Of a stretch of DNA of 64,000 nt, positions 37,951 through 47,005 are shown piece by piece. Source of the stretch: Bacteroidia bacterium (GTDB lineage Bacteria; Bacteroidota; Bacteroidia; UKL13-3); NCBI GenBank assembly GCA_021740845.1, contig JAIOYZ010000003.1, forward strand, positions 124,001-188,000, written 5' to 3'. The translations under genes and the position numbers were made by a program. Each line of letters opens with the position of its first letter. Position 1 is the first letter of the stretch. The notes beneath the pieces were generated by a model. The model was not told where the DNA came from, searched no databases, and worked only from the letters and a program-made list of their open reading frames with translations.

Positions 37951-40422
37951 ATGCAAAAATTAATTAATTTAAGTAAGGTATTTTTTGTTTTAGTGCTTTT
38001 AGCTAATCCTTTAAGTTTATTGGCTCAGCCAGAATCTGAAAGAGATAGTTTGGAAAGTTTATTGCCATTTGCCAATGATTTGCAAAGAGCTGATATCTTA
38101 AACGGTTTGGCAAATTGCCTAAGGAGCATTGATACAGCTAAGGCTGGAAATTATGCTCGCCAAGCATATGCTATTTCTAATCAATTAAATTATTGCAAAG
38201 GAAAGGCAACTTCTGAAGTTATAATTGGTATTTTATACAAGAATTTTAATAGACTTAGTGAAGCAAAACTATACTATTTATCTGGTTTGGCTTTAGCTTT
38301 AAAATGTAAGGAACCTTATTCAGTTTCATTTGCATACCATAGTTTGGGAAACTTAGCATATATGCAAGGTGATTTGTCAAAGGCGATGAAATATTATATT
38401 GGTTCAGTAAAAGTTTCTGAGCAGTTAAGAGATTATCCTAGAGCCGCTAGAACCTATAATAATATTGGTGCCTTGTATATGGATTTGAAGAATATTCCAA
38501 AAGCAGAACAGTATTATTTAAGATCATTGGAGCTATATAAAGGAAGTTCAGATGAGTTGATTATAGCAGAAATTGAAAACAACCTTGCAAATATTTACCA
38601 ACAGAAAGGGTTTGAATTAAAGGCTTTATATCATTATACCAATGCCTTAGATGTATTTAGAAGAAAGAGTAGTGCTTCAGATATTTCCTCTGCCTTAAAC
38701 AATATTGGGTTGGTGTATTTAACAAGAAAGCAACCTAAAAAGGCACTTCCCTATCTCCATGAATCTTATTATATAGATTTAAAAATACATGATGAGAAGT
38801 CTGCTATGTTGGTTATTTCCAATCTTATTACGGCATATATTTCTCTTTCTAAAATGGATTCTGCCATTTATTATTCAAATGAAGGCTTAGGGTTAGCTAA
38901 GAGGCATCCAAATGCATCAGAAACTGGTGATTTATATGGTGCAATTGCAGATATTTTTGCGTTAAAAAATGATAAAGAAAAGGAATCCTATTATAGGTCT
39001 CAAAAACTAAAAATAGACGAAGGATTAATAAGTACGGAAGAAAAATCTGAGATTGGTGCAACTACAGCCGAATTTGAAGTGGAGCGAAAAGAGCAGAAGC
39101 TTAAACTAATGGCCAAACAAAATGAAATAAATCAATTAAAAATACGTGAGCAAGAATCGGAAATTGAACGTAGGAATATTTTATTGGTAGGAACTTTTGT
39201 GGTAATATTTTTCTTGATGCTGATAACTGGCTTGGTCATTTTCTCTTTTAATTTGAATAAGAAAACTAAATTATTTGAAGTAAGTAATAGGGCAAAAAGC
39301 AATATGTTACAGCAAATAAATCATGAAATTAGAACTCCTTTAAATGGAATTGTTGGAATGAGTGATTTAGCATTGGAGAGCAAAACATTTACCGAGTTAA
39401 AGGAGTATTTAACAAATATTAAGCTAAGTAGCGACGAATTAATGTTTGTTTTGAATAATCTAATTACATATCTTCAAATTGATAGAAAAGAGGCCCAGCC
39501 AGTTGCCACACCATTTGATTTATTGGATTCGTTTGAAGAACTTTTTAGAATTTATGCCTTTCAAAGCAAGCAGAAAGGATTGCTATTTAATCAGATGGTG
39601 TATCCTGGCGTTCCCAAGAAGGTAAGTGCAGACAAACAGAAAATTATGAATATGACTCAAAATCTTTTGAGTAATGCTGTAAAGATTTGTCAAAAAGGGG
39701 TGGTTAAAGTGGAGGTGAAACAAAGTGCAAGTAGGGTAAAAGATGGTAAAAAATTATCTACACTTCAAATTTCTGTTATAGATGAAGGTCCGGGATTGAC
39801 CGAAAAAGAAATCAAACAAATTTTTAAGGAAAATCCAACTATAAGTAATCGTGGAAATGGCTTTGGTATAGGGCTTAAAAATGTTAAAGACCTTTGTGAT
39901 TTGATGAAAGGTCATATAGAGGTTATTTCTGAAAAAGGTGTAGGAAGTAGTTTTATTTTTGAAATCGAAGTAGAAGATTTAGATTTAACTGAAAGTGCAA
40001 TTGGTTCAGACAGAAATTCTAATAAATATTTTGAACCTGCTAAATACCAAATATTGGTGGTAGAAGACAATCTTTTAAACCAAAAATTATTTGCTAAAAT
40101 TCTTGAAAAGGAAGGATTTCCTTTCCTAATTGCAGAAAATGGTTTAAAGGCATTAAGTATGGTTAAAGAGAAATCTTTTGATTTAATTTTAATGGATATT
40201 AGGATGCCAGAAATGGATGGAATTGAAGCAACACATCACATTAGAAATAGGGAGGAATTTTCGATGGATAGAACAATTCCAATTATAGCTGTTACTGCCC
40301 ACGATGATGCTGTTGAAAAGAAGAAATGTTTTGATGTTGGAATGAATGATTATTTAACCAAACCTATAAATAAGGATTTGTTTCTCAAGAAAATTCAAGA
40401 ACAGCTTTTAGCTAAGGTTTAG
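37951..40422 (+). CDS. TPR hybrid histidine kinase with receiver domain
   Basis: About 823 residues from ATG 37951 (TTG at 37930 would extend it; the signal peptide begins at MQKLINLSKVFFVLVLL). Order: signal peptide, six or so tetratricopeptide repeats (residues 40-330), transmembrane helix (ILLVGTFVVIFFLMLITGLV), HisKA H-box INHEIRTPLNGIVGMS, HATPase (NLLSNAVKI, DEGPGL, GIGLKNVKDL), and a C-terminal receiver with QILVVEDN, phospho-acceptor DLILMDIRMPEMDG and KP in LTKPINKD. A hybrid phosphorelay kinase whose final regulator is not encoded nearby. Sensor signal unknown. Confidence 0.92.
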   Translation: MQKLINLSKVFFVLVLLANPLSLLAQPESERDSLESLLPFANDLQRADILNGLANCLRSIDTAKAGNYARQAYAISNQLNYCKGKATSEVIIGILYKNFNRLSEAKLYYLSGLALALKCKEPYSVSFAYHSLGNLAYMQGDLSKAMKYYIGSVKVSEQLRDYPRAARTYNNIGALYMDLKNIPKAEQYYLRSLELYKGSSDELIIAEIENNLANIYQQKGFELKALYHYTNALDVFRRKSSASDISSALNNIGLVYLTRKQPKKALPYLHESYYIDLKIHDEKSAMLVISNLITAYISLSKMDSAIYYSNEGLGLAKRHPNASETGDLYGAIADIFALKNDKEKESYYRSQKLKIDEGLISTEEKSEIGATTAEFEVERKEQKLKLMAKQNEINQLKIREQESEIERRNILLVGTFVVIFFLMLITGLVIFSFNLNKKTKLFEVSNRAKSNMLQQINHEIRTPLNGIVGMSDLALESKTFTELKEYLTNIKLSSDELMFVLNNLITYLQIDRKEAQPVATPFDLLDSFEELFRIYAFQSKQKGLLFNQMVYPGVPKKVSADKQKIMNMTQNLLSNAVKICQKGVVKVEVKQSASRVKDGKKLSTLQISVIDEGPGLTEKEIKQIFKENPTISNRGNGFGIGLKNVKDLCDLMKGHIEVISEKGVGSSFIFEIEVEDLDLTESAIGSDRNSNKYFEPAKYQILVVEDNLLNQKLFAKILEKEGFPFLIAENGLKALSMVKEKSFDLILMDIRMPEMDGIEATHHIRNREEFSMDRTIPIIAVTAHDDAVEKKKCFDVGMNDYLTKPINKDLFLKKIQEQLLAKV

Positions 40423-40464
40423 TTATCAGTGTTTTATAAGGTATTTGCATTTTTTTTTCTTTCC

Positions 40465-40474
40465 GGTTTGAACC
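40465..40474 (+). repeat. GGTTTGAACC motif
   Basis: Strict copy in the gap between the hybrid kinase and sucD, flank TCCGGTTTGAACCAAT. Confidence 0.8.
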
Positions 40475-40560
40475 AATTAATAGGTCTGCTAATTATTTGG
40501 ATATTAGGGTATGATTTTTTTAAAAAATAGTTCATATTTGCCCTGCTCAAAATCGCGATT

Positions 40561-41442
40561 ATGTCAGTATTAGTAGATAAAAATTCAAAGGTGATCGTAC
40601 AAGGATTCACCGGCAGTGAAGGTAGCTTTCACGCACAACAAATGATAGAATACGGAACCAATTTGGTTGGTGGTGTAACACCCGGAAAAGGTGGCCAATT
40701 ACATTTGGAAAAGCCAGTTTTCAATACCGTAATGGACGCAGTAACCGCAACTGGTGCTAATGTTTCCATTATTTTTGTTCCACCGCCATTTGCTGCAGAT
40801 GCCATAATGGAAGCCGCTGAAGCTGGAATTAAAGTTATTGTTTGTATTACAGAAGGTATTCCTGTAAACGATATGATTCCTGTAAAAGAGTATATCAAAT
40901 CTCGTGACTGTGTATTAATTGGACCAAACTGCCCAGGTGTTATTACTCCAGGTGAAGCGAAAGTTGGTATCATGCCAGGTTTTGTTTTCAAGCCAGGTAG
41001 AATAGGAATTGTTTCAAAATCTGGAACACTTACTTATGAAGCTGCAGATCAAGTTGTAAAAGCAGGTTTAGGAATAAGCACAGCAATTGGTATTGGTGGA
41101 GATCCAATTATTGGAACTCCTACTAAAAATGCAGTTGAAATGTTGATGAACGACCCTGAAACTGATGCCATTATTATGATTGGTGAAATTGGTGGAAGCT
41201 ATGAAGCTGATGCTGCTCGTTGGATTAAGGCTGATGGAAATAGAAAGCCAGTAGTTGGTTTTATCGCTGGCCAAACAGCGCCTCCAGGCAGAAGAATGGG
41301 TCATGCTGGGGCTATTATTGGTGGAAAAGACGATACTGCAGCAGCAAAAATGGCAATCATGCGTGAGTGTGGTTTACATGTTGTAGAATCACCAGCTGAA
41401 ATTGGTTCAGCTATGTTATTAGCACTTCAAGCAAAAGCATAG
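40561..41442 (+). CDS. sucD: Succinate--CoA ligase, alpha subunit
   Basis: 293 residues. CoA-binding Rossmann domain with [14 protein letters not shown], ligase domain with [12 protein letters not shown] and [12 protein letters not shown], and the phospho-histidine loop [10 protein letters not shown] (His248). It makes succinate, ATP (or GTP) and CoA from succinyl-CoA in the TCA cycle, with the beta subunit SucC, which is not adjacent here; separate sucC and sucD are common in Bacteroidota. A strong terminator follows, so it is a single-gene unit. Confidence 0.97.
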   Translation: MSVLVDKNSKVIVQGFTGSEGSFHAQQMIEYGTNLVGGVTPGKGGQLHLEKPVFNTVMDAVTATGANVSIIFVPPPFAADAIMEAAEAGIKVIVCITEGIPVNDMIPVKEYIKSRDCVLIGPNCPGVITPGEAKVGIMPGFVFKPGRIGIVSKSGTLTYEAADQVVKAGLGISTAIGIGGDPIIGTPTKNAVEMLMNDPETDAIIMIGEIGGSYEADAARWIKADGNRKPVVGFIAGQTAPPGRRMGHAGAIIGGKDDTAAAKMAIMRECGLHVVESPAEIGSAMLLALQAKA

Positions 41443-41462
41443 TCGATAAATAAATATTTTTT

Positions 41463-41515
41463 AGCCACTTAATTTCTAAGAGTATTCTTAAGAAATTAAG
41501 TGGCTTTTCTTTTTA
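41463..41515 (+). terminator. Intrinsic terminator of sucD
   Basis: 15-bp stem AGCCACTTAATTTCT (41463-41477) with AGAAATTAAGTGGCT (41491-41505), followed by TTTCTTTTT. The left flank is also T-rich, so it is not obviously bidirectional. Confidence 0.9.
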
Positions 41516-41581
41516 CTAATTATTTGTTTAGAAATATTCTAAATTGCAGTGCTTATTTTTCAAATCACAAAAAATAAAACC

Positions 41582-42373
41582 ATGGAAATTATTAATACTA
41601 GCCTTTTTAACGAAACCTCATTAGCGGAAATGAGAGTTAGGTTTCAAGAAGCTAAACCCTATAAACATATTGTTATTTCTGGTATTTTGAAGCCAGACGC
41701 TGCCGAAGAAATTTATTCTAGCTTTCCTTCAGAAGAAGTTTTTAATAAGCGATACAAAGGGGTAAATGAGTTTAAATCTGAAGGTTCCAATTTTGACGAT
41801 TTTCCAGAGATTTTTACGCAATTAAAAAACTCTTTTCATAGCGAAGAATGGTGCCGAATAATGAGTGAAATTACTGGAATTGATTCTTTATTTACTGTGC
41901 CAGATGCCTTAGGTGGTGGTTTGCATCAGGGAGGAAATGGTAGTTTTTTAGATATTCATATAGATTTTAATATTCATGCCGATAGAGGCATTCATCGTAG
42001 AGTAAACTTGTTGATATTTTTTAATAAGGATTGGAAAGAAGAATATGGTGGACATACAGAATTATGGAATGCAGATATGACGCACTTGGACAAGAAGGTT
42101 TTTCCTGCTTTTAACCATTGTTTGATTTTTGAGACCAATGAAATTAGTTACCATGGATATGCTGCTATTAAAGTTCCAGAAAATGTAACCAGAAAATCGT
42201 TCTATGCCTATTATTATACTACTTTAAGAGAGGATGCTGCCAAATACCATGACACCGTTTTTAAAGCCAGGCCTACAGATTCAACTCTAAAAAAGGCAAT
42301 GACTCCAATAAAAGAGGGAGCTAAAAATTTTATTAAACGTCAATTGAGAAGATTGGGAATTACCTTTAAATAA
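41582..42373 (+). CDS. 2-oxoglutarate/Fe(II)-dependent oxygenase family protein
   Basis: 263 residues from ATG 41582 (the frame extends upstream to 41549). The double-stranded beta-helix iron site is visible: HIDFN (HxD) near residue 122, and distal His in NEISYHGY, with the strand EEYGGHTELWN between. An Arg after the distal His region would bind 2-oxoglutarate. Homologues often hydroxylate proline or modify sugars in surface-glycan loci, which fits the neighbouring GT-C-like and glycosyltransferase genes, but the substrate cannot be deduced. Confidence 0.85.
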   Translation: MEIINTSLFNETSLAEMRVRFQEAKPYKHIVISGILKPDAAEEIYSSFPSEEVFNKRYKGVNEFKSEGSNFDDFPEIFTQLKNSFHSEEWCRIMSEITGIDSLFTVPDALGGGLHQGGNGSFLDIHIDFNIHADRGIHRRVNLLIFFNKDWKEEYGGHTELWNADMTHLDKKVFPAFNHCLIFETNEISYHGYAAIKVPENVTRKSFYAYYYTTLREDAAKYHDTVFKARPTDSTLKKAMTPIKEGAKNFIKRQLRRLGITFK

Positions 42374-42399
42374 GAGGTAGAATTTCTTTTCTTTGCTAA

Positions 42400-44019
42400 A
42401 TGCTCCTAAGTTTAGTTTTATTTCTTTATGGTTTGATCCTAACCTATTTGGTTGGGTATTATTCTTGGTCTATTCTTCAAAAATGGTTTCTAATCGAATA
42501 TCCTTTTAGATTTCATCCCGCTTTATATCCAATTATTGGATTGGCAGCAATGAGCCCATTTATTGGAATTACCCATTTCTTTTTTAAAATAGATTACATC
42601 TTGCATCTTTTCTTTTTATCGTGGGTTTTAGGTTCATACAAAAAGAGCGCAATAATATTAGAAGAAGCTTGGTTGCAAATTAAACCTAAGCTTGGGATGA
42701 TTGGCCTTTTATTGTTTGGTGCTTTATTAGTTGTAATTAGTAGACCTGGAACTGGAGATATTGCAGATTACCATTTGCAGGCAATTAAATGGGCAGAGAA
42801 CTTTCCCAATATTATTGGTATAGGCAATTTTAACAGGCCACTTGCCAACAATAATTGGTGGTTTAACCTGCAAGCCTTTTTTGGTTTTTCTTGGCTGAAT
42901 GTTCCCTCTGTTTATATTGGAAATGTATTGTTTTTTATCCTTGTTTTTTCTTGGCTATTTTTTTCTGAACCTATTTCAAAAGCCCATCAATGGATGCGGT
43001 TTTTCTTTTCTGCCTTTATTTTATTTTCCTATAAAACTGCTTTCATTGGCGCCGTAACACCCGATTTTGAAGTTACCCTAATTATCTATCTTATTCTTGA
43101 TTTGTATTTATTAGCTTGGTTCAACCCGCAAAAAACTTTGAGCTATTATTTGTTAATGGTGCTACTTGTTTGTTGGATATTAACCGTTAAAGCTACAGCC
43201 ATTTCTTTTTTCTTATTATTAGTTCCAGGTTTGATCCAAATAGTGAAGGAAAAGAACTATTCCTATTTACTAAAGTTAATTAGTTTGGGTTGTTTTTTTA
43301 TTATTCCTTGGCTTATTGGAAATGTAATTATAAGTGGGTATTTATTGTATCCTTTTCCTCAAACAGGATTGTTTAAAGTAGATTGGCAATTGCCAGAATA
43401 CATCCTAAAGTTTGAAACATTTAGTATTAAGAATTGGGGTAAAATTCCGGGTAATGATATTTATGAAACGCAAAAATTATCCATTACTCAGTGGATGCCT
43501 ATTTGGTTTGGAATGTTAGATGTTTTTAATAAACTGTTGATTGTAGGGTTTGCCATTTCTTTGCCATTTCTGGCTTGGTTTGCCTGGATAAAAAAGGAGT
43601 TGCGTTGGCCTATACTTTTTATTCTTTCTGGTTTTCTTTTAATATTCATGAATGGCCCTCATCCTAGATTTTTATTTGGGTATATGGTTAGTGCCATTGC
43701 ACTTTCTTTGTATGGGTTATCATCCTACATAAAGGTGAAAATTCCATCACTATTATTTGTAGTTATTGCAGGTATTTTTTGTTCTTTTCTTTTGGTTCGA
43801 ACCTATACTTCTGGAGATTTACAAAAAGGATTATTGGTGCCAAAAGCCTATCCAAAAGCAGAGTTGGAAGCACTTGATTTAAATGGAACAAATGTTTGGA
43901 TTAGTAAGAATGGTGGAGATTGTTGGGATCAATTTCCTAGTACCTATTATATGGTTGATTCTACAGAATTGAGAGGAAATTCTTTAGCGGAAGGATTTAG
44001 GATCAAACCGAAAAACTAA
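42400..44019 (+). CDS. GT-C-like multispanning membrane protein
   Basis: 539 residues with about a dozen transmembrane helices. The first large loop holds DIADYHLQAIKWA, where GT-C glycosyltransferases keep acidic and His catalytic residues. A short C-terminal soluble tail ends it. The protein is a distant paralogue of the membrane protein at 47006-48652 (similar DxxYH loop, similar LLVRTY segment near the end). Likely a polyprenyl-phosphate-sugar-dependent transferase of the surface-glycan cluster, but no activity is proven. Its stop abuts the convergent GT2 stop with no gap. Confidence 0.75.
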   Translation: MLLSLVLFLYGLILTYLVGYYSWSILQKWFLIEYPFRFHPALYPIIGLAAMSPFIGITHFFFKIDYILHLFFLSWVLGSYKKSAIILEEAWLQIKPKLGMIGLLLFGALLVVISRPGTGDIADYHLQAIKWAENFPNIIGIGNFNRPLANNNWWFNLQAFFGFSWLNVPSVYIGNVLFFILVFSWLFFSEPISKAHQWMRFFFSAFILFSYKTAFIGAVTPDFEVTLIIYLILDLYLLAWFNPQKTLSYYLLMVLLVCWILTVKATAISFFLLLVPGLIQIVKEKNYSYLLKLISLGCFFIIPWLIGNVIISGYLLYPFPQTGLFKVDWQLPEYILKFETFSIKNWGKIPGNDIYETQKLSITQWMPIWFGMLDVFNKLLIVGFAISLPFLAWFAWIKKELRWPILFILSGFLLIFMNGPHPRFLFGYMVSAIALSLYGLSSYIKVKIPSLLFVVIAGIFCSFLLVRTYTSGDLQKGLLVPKAYPKAELEALDLNGTNVWISKNGGDCWDQFPSTYYMVDSTELRGNSLAEGFRIKPKN

Positions 44020-44754
44020 TTACCATTTTTTATTAAAATCTCCGCGCGAGAAGAATTTCTCAATAAGGCAATAAAGTAAAATAAAGAAATACCGACTACC
44101 CATTTCTTTAATTTTTAAATTAGAAACACCATGTTTTCTGTTGGTCCAGCTGTTGGGAATTACCGTGTAAGTATAACCTCTGATGATTGCCTTTAGCGGA
44201 ATTTCTACAGTTAAATTAAAATGAGGAGAAAGAAAAGGTTGAACACCGATGATGGTTTCTCTTTTATATAATTTAAATGCATTGGTAATATCATTGTATT
44301 TGATGCCAAATAATAGGCGAACAATATTATTGAACAATCTGTTTAACCAAAGTTTGTGTTTTGGATAATCATATACCTTACCACCCTTGCTCCAGCGAGT
44401 GCCAAAAACACAATCGTAACCTTCTAATAATTTGTTGTAAAAAAGTATGAGGTCTTCTGCAGAATCACTTAAATCTGCCATCATTACAGCAACGCAATCT
44501 CCTGAAAATCTTTCCAAACCAGCTCTTACTGCATATCCAAAACCATTAGGACCATTATTAGTATAAACAACCAAAGTTGGAATGGTTTTCTGAAGGTTTT
44601 CTAAAACTGCCAGCGTATTGTCTTTTGAATTATCATTTACCACAAAAATTTCGTGATGAATACCTGCTTTCAAAAGGTGTGCATACAAGTTATCTAGGGT
44701 TTCAACAATACCTTCTGCTTCGTTATACGCTGGAATTACAACACTTAATTTCAT
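44020..44754 (-). CDS. Glycosyltransferase family 2 (dolichol-phosphate-mannose synthase-like)
   Basis: 244 residues from ATG 44754 (the frame extends to 44778). GT-A core: VVIPAYNEAEGI, FVVNDNSKDNT, then the metal-binding block VAVMMADLSDSAEDLILFYN and FGTRWSKGGKVYDYPKHKLWLN. The DLSDS block corresponds to the DADLQ-type site of DPM1-like enzymes. It probably loads a sugar onto polyprenyl phosphate as donor for GT-C membrane proteins, which fits the two GT-C-like genes in this cluster. It precedes no other gene on its strand except through the epimerases upstream, with which it forms an operon. Confidence 0.9.
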   Translation of the reverse strand: MKLSVVIPAYNEAEGIVETLDNLYAHLLKAGIHHEIFVVNDNSKDNTLAVLENLQKTIPTLVVYTNNGPNGFGYAVRAGLERFSGDCVAVMMADLSDSAEDLILFYNKLLEGYDCVFGTRWSKGGKVYDYPKHKLWLNRLFNNIVRLLFGIKYNDITNAFKLYKRETIIGVQPFLSPHFNLTVEIPLKAIIRGYTYTVIPNSWTNRKHGVSNLKIKEMGSRYFFILLYCLIEKFFSRGDFNKKW

Positions 44755-44771
44755 TGGCACAAGTATAGGAA

Positions 44772-45848
44772 TTAGCAATCTTTAACAATCATGCGTTCAT
44801 TCATTTTATCGTGCATCTCTATTAAAGTTGCCTCTAAATTGTATTTCCAATTCCAAGTTGGGTAATGTGATTTAAATTTATTTACGTCGCTTACATACCA
44901 AATATGGTCTCCAATACGGTTGGTTTCGCTGTAGCTAAAGCTCATTTTTTTGCCAGAAATTTTCTCACACCAATCAATTGCTTCTAGCATGCTGCAATTA
45001 GCAAACCTGCCACCACCTGCATTGTAAACTTCTCCCTGACGAGGGTTTTGGTAATAATGCCAAAACATGTTTACCAAATCTGAGCTATGAATATTGTCTC
45101 TAACTTGTTTGCCTTTATAACCAAAAATAGTATAATGATTTCCCGAAATAGCGCATTTCATGAGGTAGGCTAAAAATCCGTGCAATTGGGCACCACTATG
45201 GTTAGGACCAGTTAAGCAGCCACCTCTAAAAATTCCTGTTTTCATTCCAAAGTATTTTCCATACTCCTGAACCATAATATCTGCGGCCACTTTGCTTGCT
45301 CCAAAAACACTGTGTTTGGTTTGATCTACGCTCATAGATTCATCAATCCCAAATTCAAAAAATGGATGCTTGGTATCAATTTCCCAGCGTTTTTCTTGTT
45401 CTATTAATGGCAATAAATTTGGTGTATCGCCATAAACTTTATTGGTAGAAGTGAAAATGAAAACAGCTTCTGGGCAATTTAACCGAGTTAGTTCCAACAT
45501 GTTTAAAGTTCCATTGGCATTTACTCCAAAATCAGTTAACGGTTCTTTTGCGGCCCAATCATGGCTGGGTTGGGCGGCGGCATGAATTACAAGTTTAATA
45601 TCGGTGCCGTATGTTAGAAATACTTTTTCTAGTTCAGTAAAGTTGCGGATATCGATATCATAGGATTTAAAATTGCCATATTTTTCTTCTAGCCGAGATT
45701 TGTTCCAAATGGTAGAACCATCTTCCCCAAAAAAATACGAACGAAGGTTATTATCAATGCCCACAACCAAATCAAATTTTTGCGTAAAAAATTCAACTGA
45801 TTCTCCACCTATTAGTCCGCTACTGCCTGTAATTACTGCTATATTCAT
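44772..45848 (-). CDS. NAD-dependent epimerase/dehydratase (CDP-paratose 2-epimerase-like)
   Basis: 358 residues, extended SDR. NAD-binding GSSGLIG at 8-14, [12 protein letters not shown] near 88, [12 protein letters not shown], and the catalytic segment [13 protein letters not shown]. In SDR epimerases this is YxxxK; here Phe182 stands where Tyr is expected, with Lys186 kept. Long inserts before the active site (SYFFGEDGS) resemble CDP-tyvelose epimerases. I recall homologues with the same Phe, so it may be normal for the branch. Only 4 nt separate it from the second epimerase gene upstream on the strand; together they probably make a nucleotide sugar for the local glycan. Confidence 0.88.
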   Translation of the reverse strand: MNIAVITGSSGLIGGESVEFFTQKFDLVVGIDNNLRSYFFGEDGSTIWNKSRLEEKYGNFKSYDIDIRNFTELEKVFLTYGTDIKLVIHAAAQPSHDWAAKEPLTDFGVNANGTLNMLELTRLNCPEAVFIFTSTNKVYGDTPNLLPLIEQEKRWEIDTKHPFFEFGIDESMSVDQTKHSVFGASKVAADIMVQEYGKYFGMKTGIFRGGCLTGPNHSGAQLHGFLAYLMKCAISGNHYTIFGYKGKQVRDNIHSSDLVNMFWHYYQNPRQGEVYNAGGGRFANCSMLEAIDWCEKISGKKMSFSYSETNRIGDHIWYVSDVNKFKSHYPTWNWKYNLEATLIEMHDKMNERMIVKDC

Positions 45849-45852
45849 TCAG

Positions 45853-46926
45853 CTAATTTAAAATATTCTTTAAGTTTTTTTCGTTGGTTTGAAGCCAAGT
45901 AAAAGTGTCGGATACCAAAGTTTTAACATTGCGTGTTGGTTTCCAACTTCCACCATTTACCTGATTTAATTTTGCACAATCGCTTACATAAATTCTTACA
46001 TCTGCGGTTCTATTTTCTGTGATAGGATTAATAGAAATTTTGTTGCCAGTTATCTCTTGGCATAAATCTGTTAATTCTAATAAACTAAAACTTGTATCCA
46101 AACCTCCACCCACATTTAAGGTTTGATTATTATATGTATCTAGATTGTGTATTTGATGATCTATTAAATCTAACAAATCAAGAGAATGCATTACATCACG
46201 CATTTGTTTGCCAGTTCCACCGTAACCAATATAGGCTAATTCTTTCTTGAAATAATGTCTAGCTAGCCACAATACCAAAACACCTTGATCTACTTTCCCC
46301 ATTTGCCAAGGACCACTAATTACTCCGCAGCGGTTGATAATGGTTTTAAGACCTTTTAATTCATTGTATTCTGTTATTAGAAGCTCTGAAGCTAATTTGG
46401 TAGTACCATAAAAACTCCTACTTCCTTCCAAAGGAAATTCCTCAGTAACACCTTTAGACGAAATTCCTCGTATGCTTTGTTTGTCTGTCCAAACAAAGCG
46501 GGTTTCCAATTCTTCAAAAGCGGCTGCTTCTAAATTTTTTATAGGATAAATTCTGCTGGTAGAAAGAAAAATAAAAGCTGCACCAGTTCTTTGAGCCAAT
46601 TCTAAGCAATTAACAGTTCCATTTAAATTGGAATTAATTAATGGCATTACGGGTGAATTGATACCAGACAAAACACTTGGATCCGCAGAAGCATCGATGA
46701 TAAAATCTAAATTGGTGAAACTTTCTAAATCCTCAGGGTTTCTAATATCACCATGAACAAAAGATACCTCTGCGTCTTTTAGCCTACTTAAATTAAGCTC
46801 AGAGCCACTTCTACGCAGGTTATCAAGGGCAATAATGGTATAGTTTGGGTATTTGGTTTTTAGTCCAATAGCCAATGTTGAACCTACAAAGCCAGCACCT
46901 CCAGTAATTAGTATCTGTTTATTCAT
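45853..46926 (-). CDS. NAD-dependent epimerase/dehydratase, nucleotide-sugar type
   Basis: 357 residues from ATG 46926 (the frame runs on to 47043 but the NAD motif begins at MNKQILITGGAGFVGS). GGAGFVG, DNLRRSGSEL, DASADPS, LSTSRIYP and a complete catalytic YxxxK in SFYGTTKLASE. The family of GDP/CDP/UDP-sugar epimerases and dehydratases; exact product unknown. It is the first gene of a three-gene minus operon (two epimerases, GT2), divergent from the GT-C-like gene with a 79-nt gap that must hold both promoters. Confidence 0.88.
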   Translation of the reverse strand: MNKQILITGGAGFVGSTLAIGLKTKYPNYTIIALDNLRRSGSELNLSRLKDAEVSFVHGDIRNPEDLESFTNLDFIIDASADPSVLSGINSPVMPLINSNLNGTVNCLELAQRTGAAFIFLSTSRIYPIKNLEAAAFEELETRFVWTDKQSIRGISSKGVTEEFPLEGSRSFYGTTKLASELLITEYNELKGLKTIINRCGVISGPWQMGKVDQGVLVLWLARHYFKKELAYIGYGGTGKQMRDVMHSLDLLDLIDHQIHNLDTYNNQTLNVGGGLDTSFSLLELTDLCQEITGNKISINPITENRTADVRIYVSDCAKLNQVNGGSWKPTRNVKTLVSDTFTWLQTNEKNLKNILN

Positions 46927-47005
46927 CCGATTATAAAGGTGCAATTTTAACGATTTGTTATGAATTACTTGGGCTTTTTTATTACTTGCAGTCTTTAAAC
47001 CTCTA

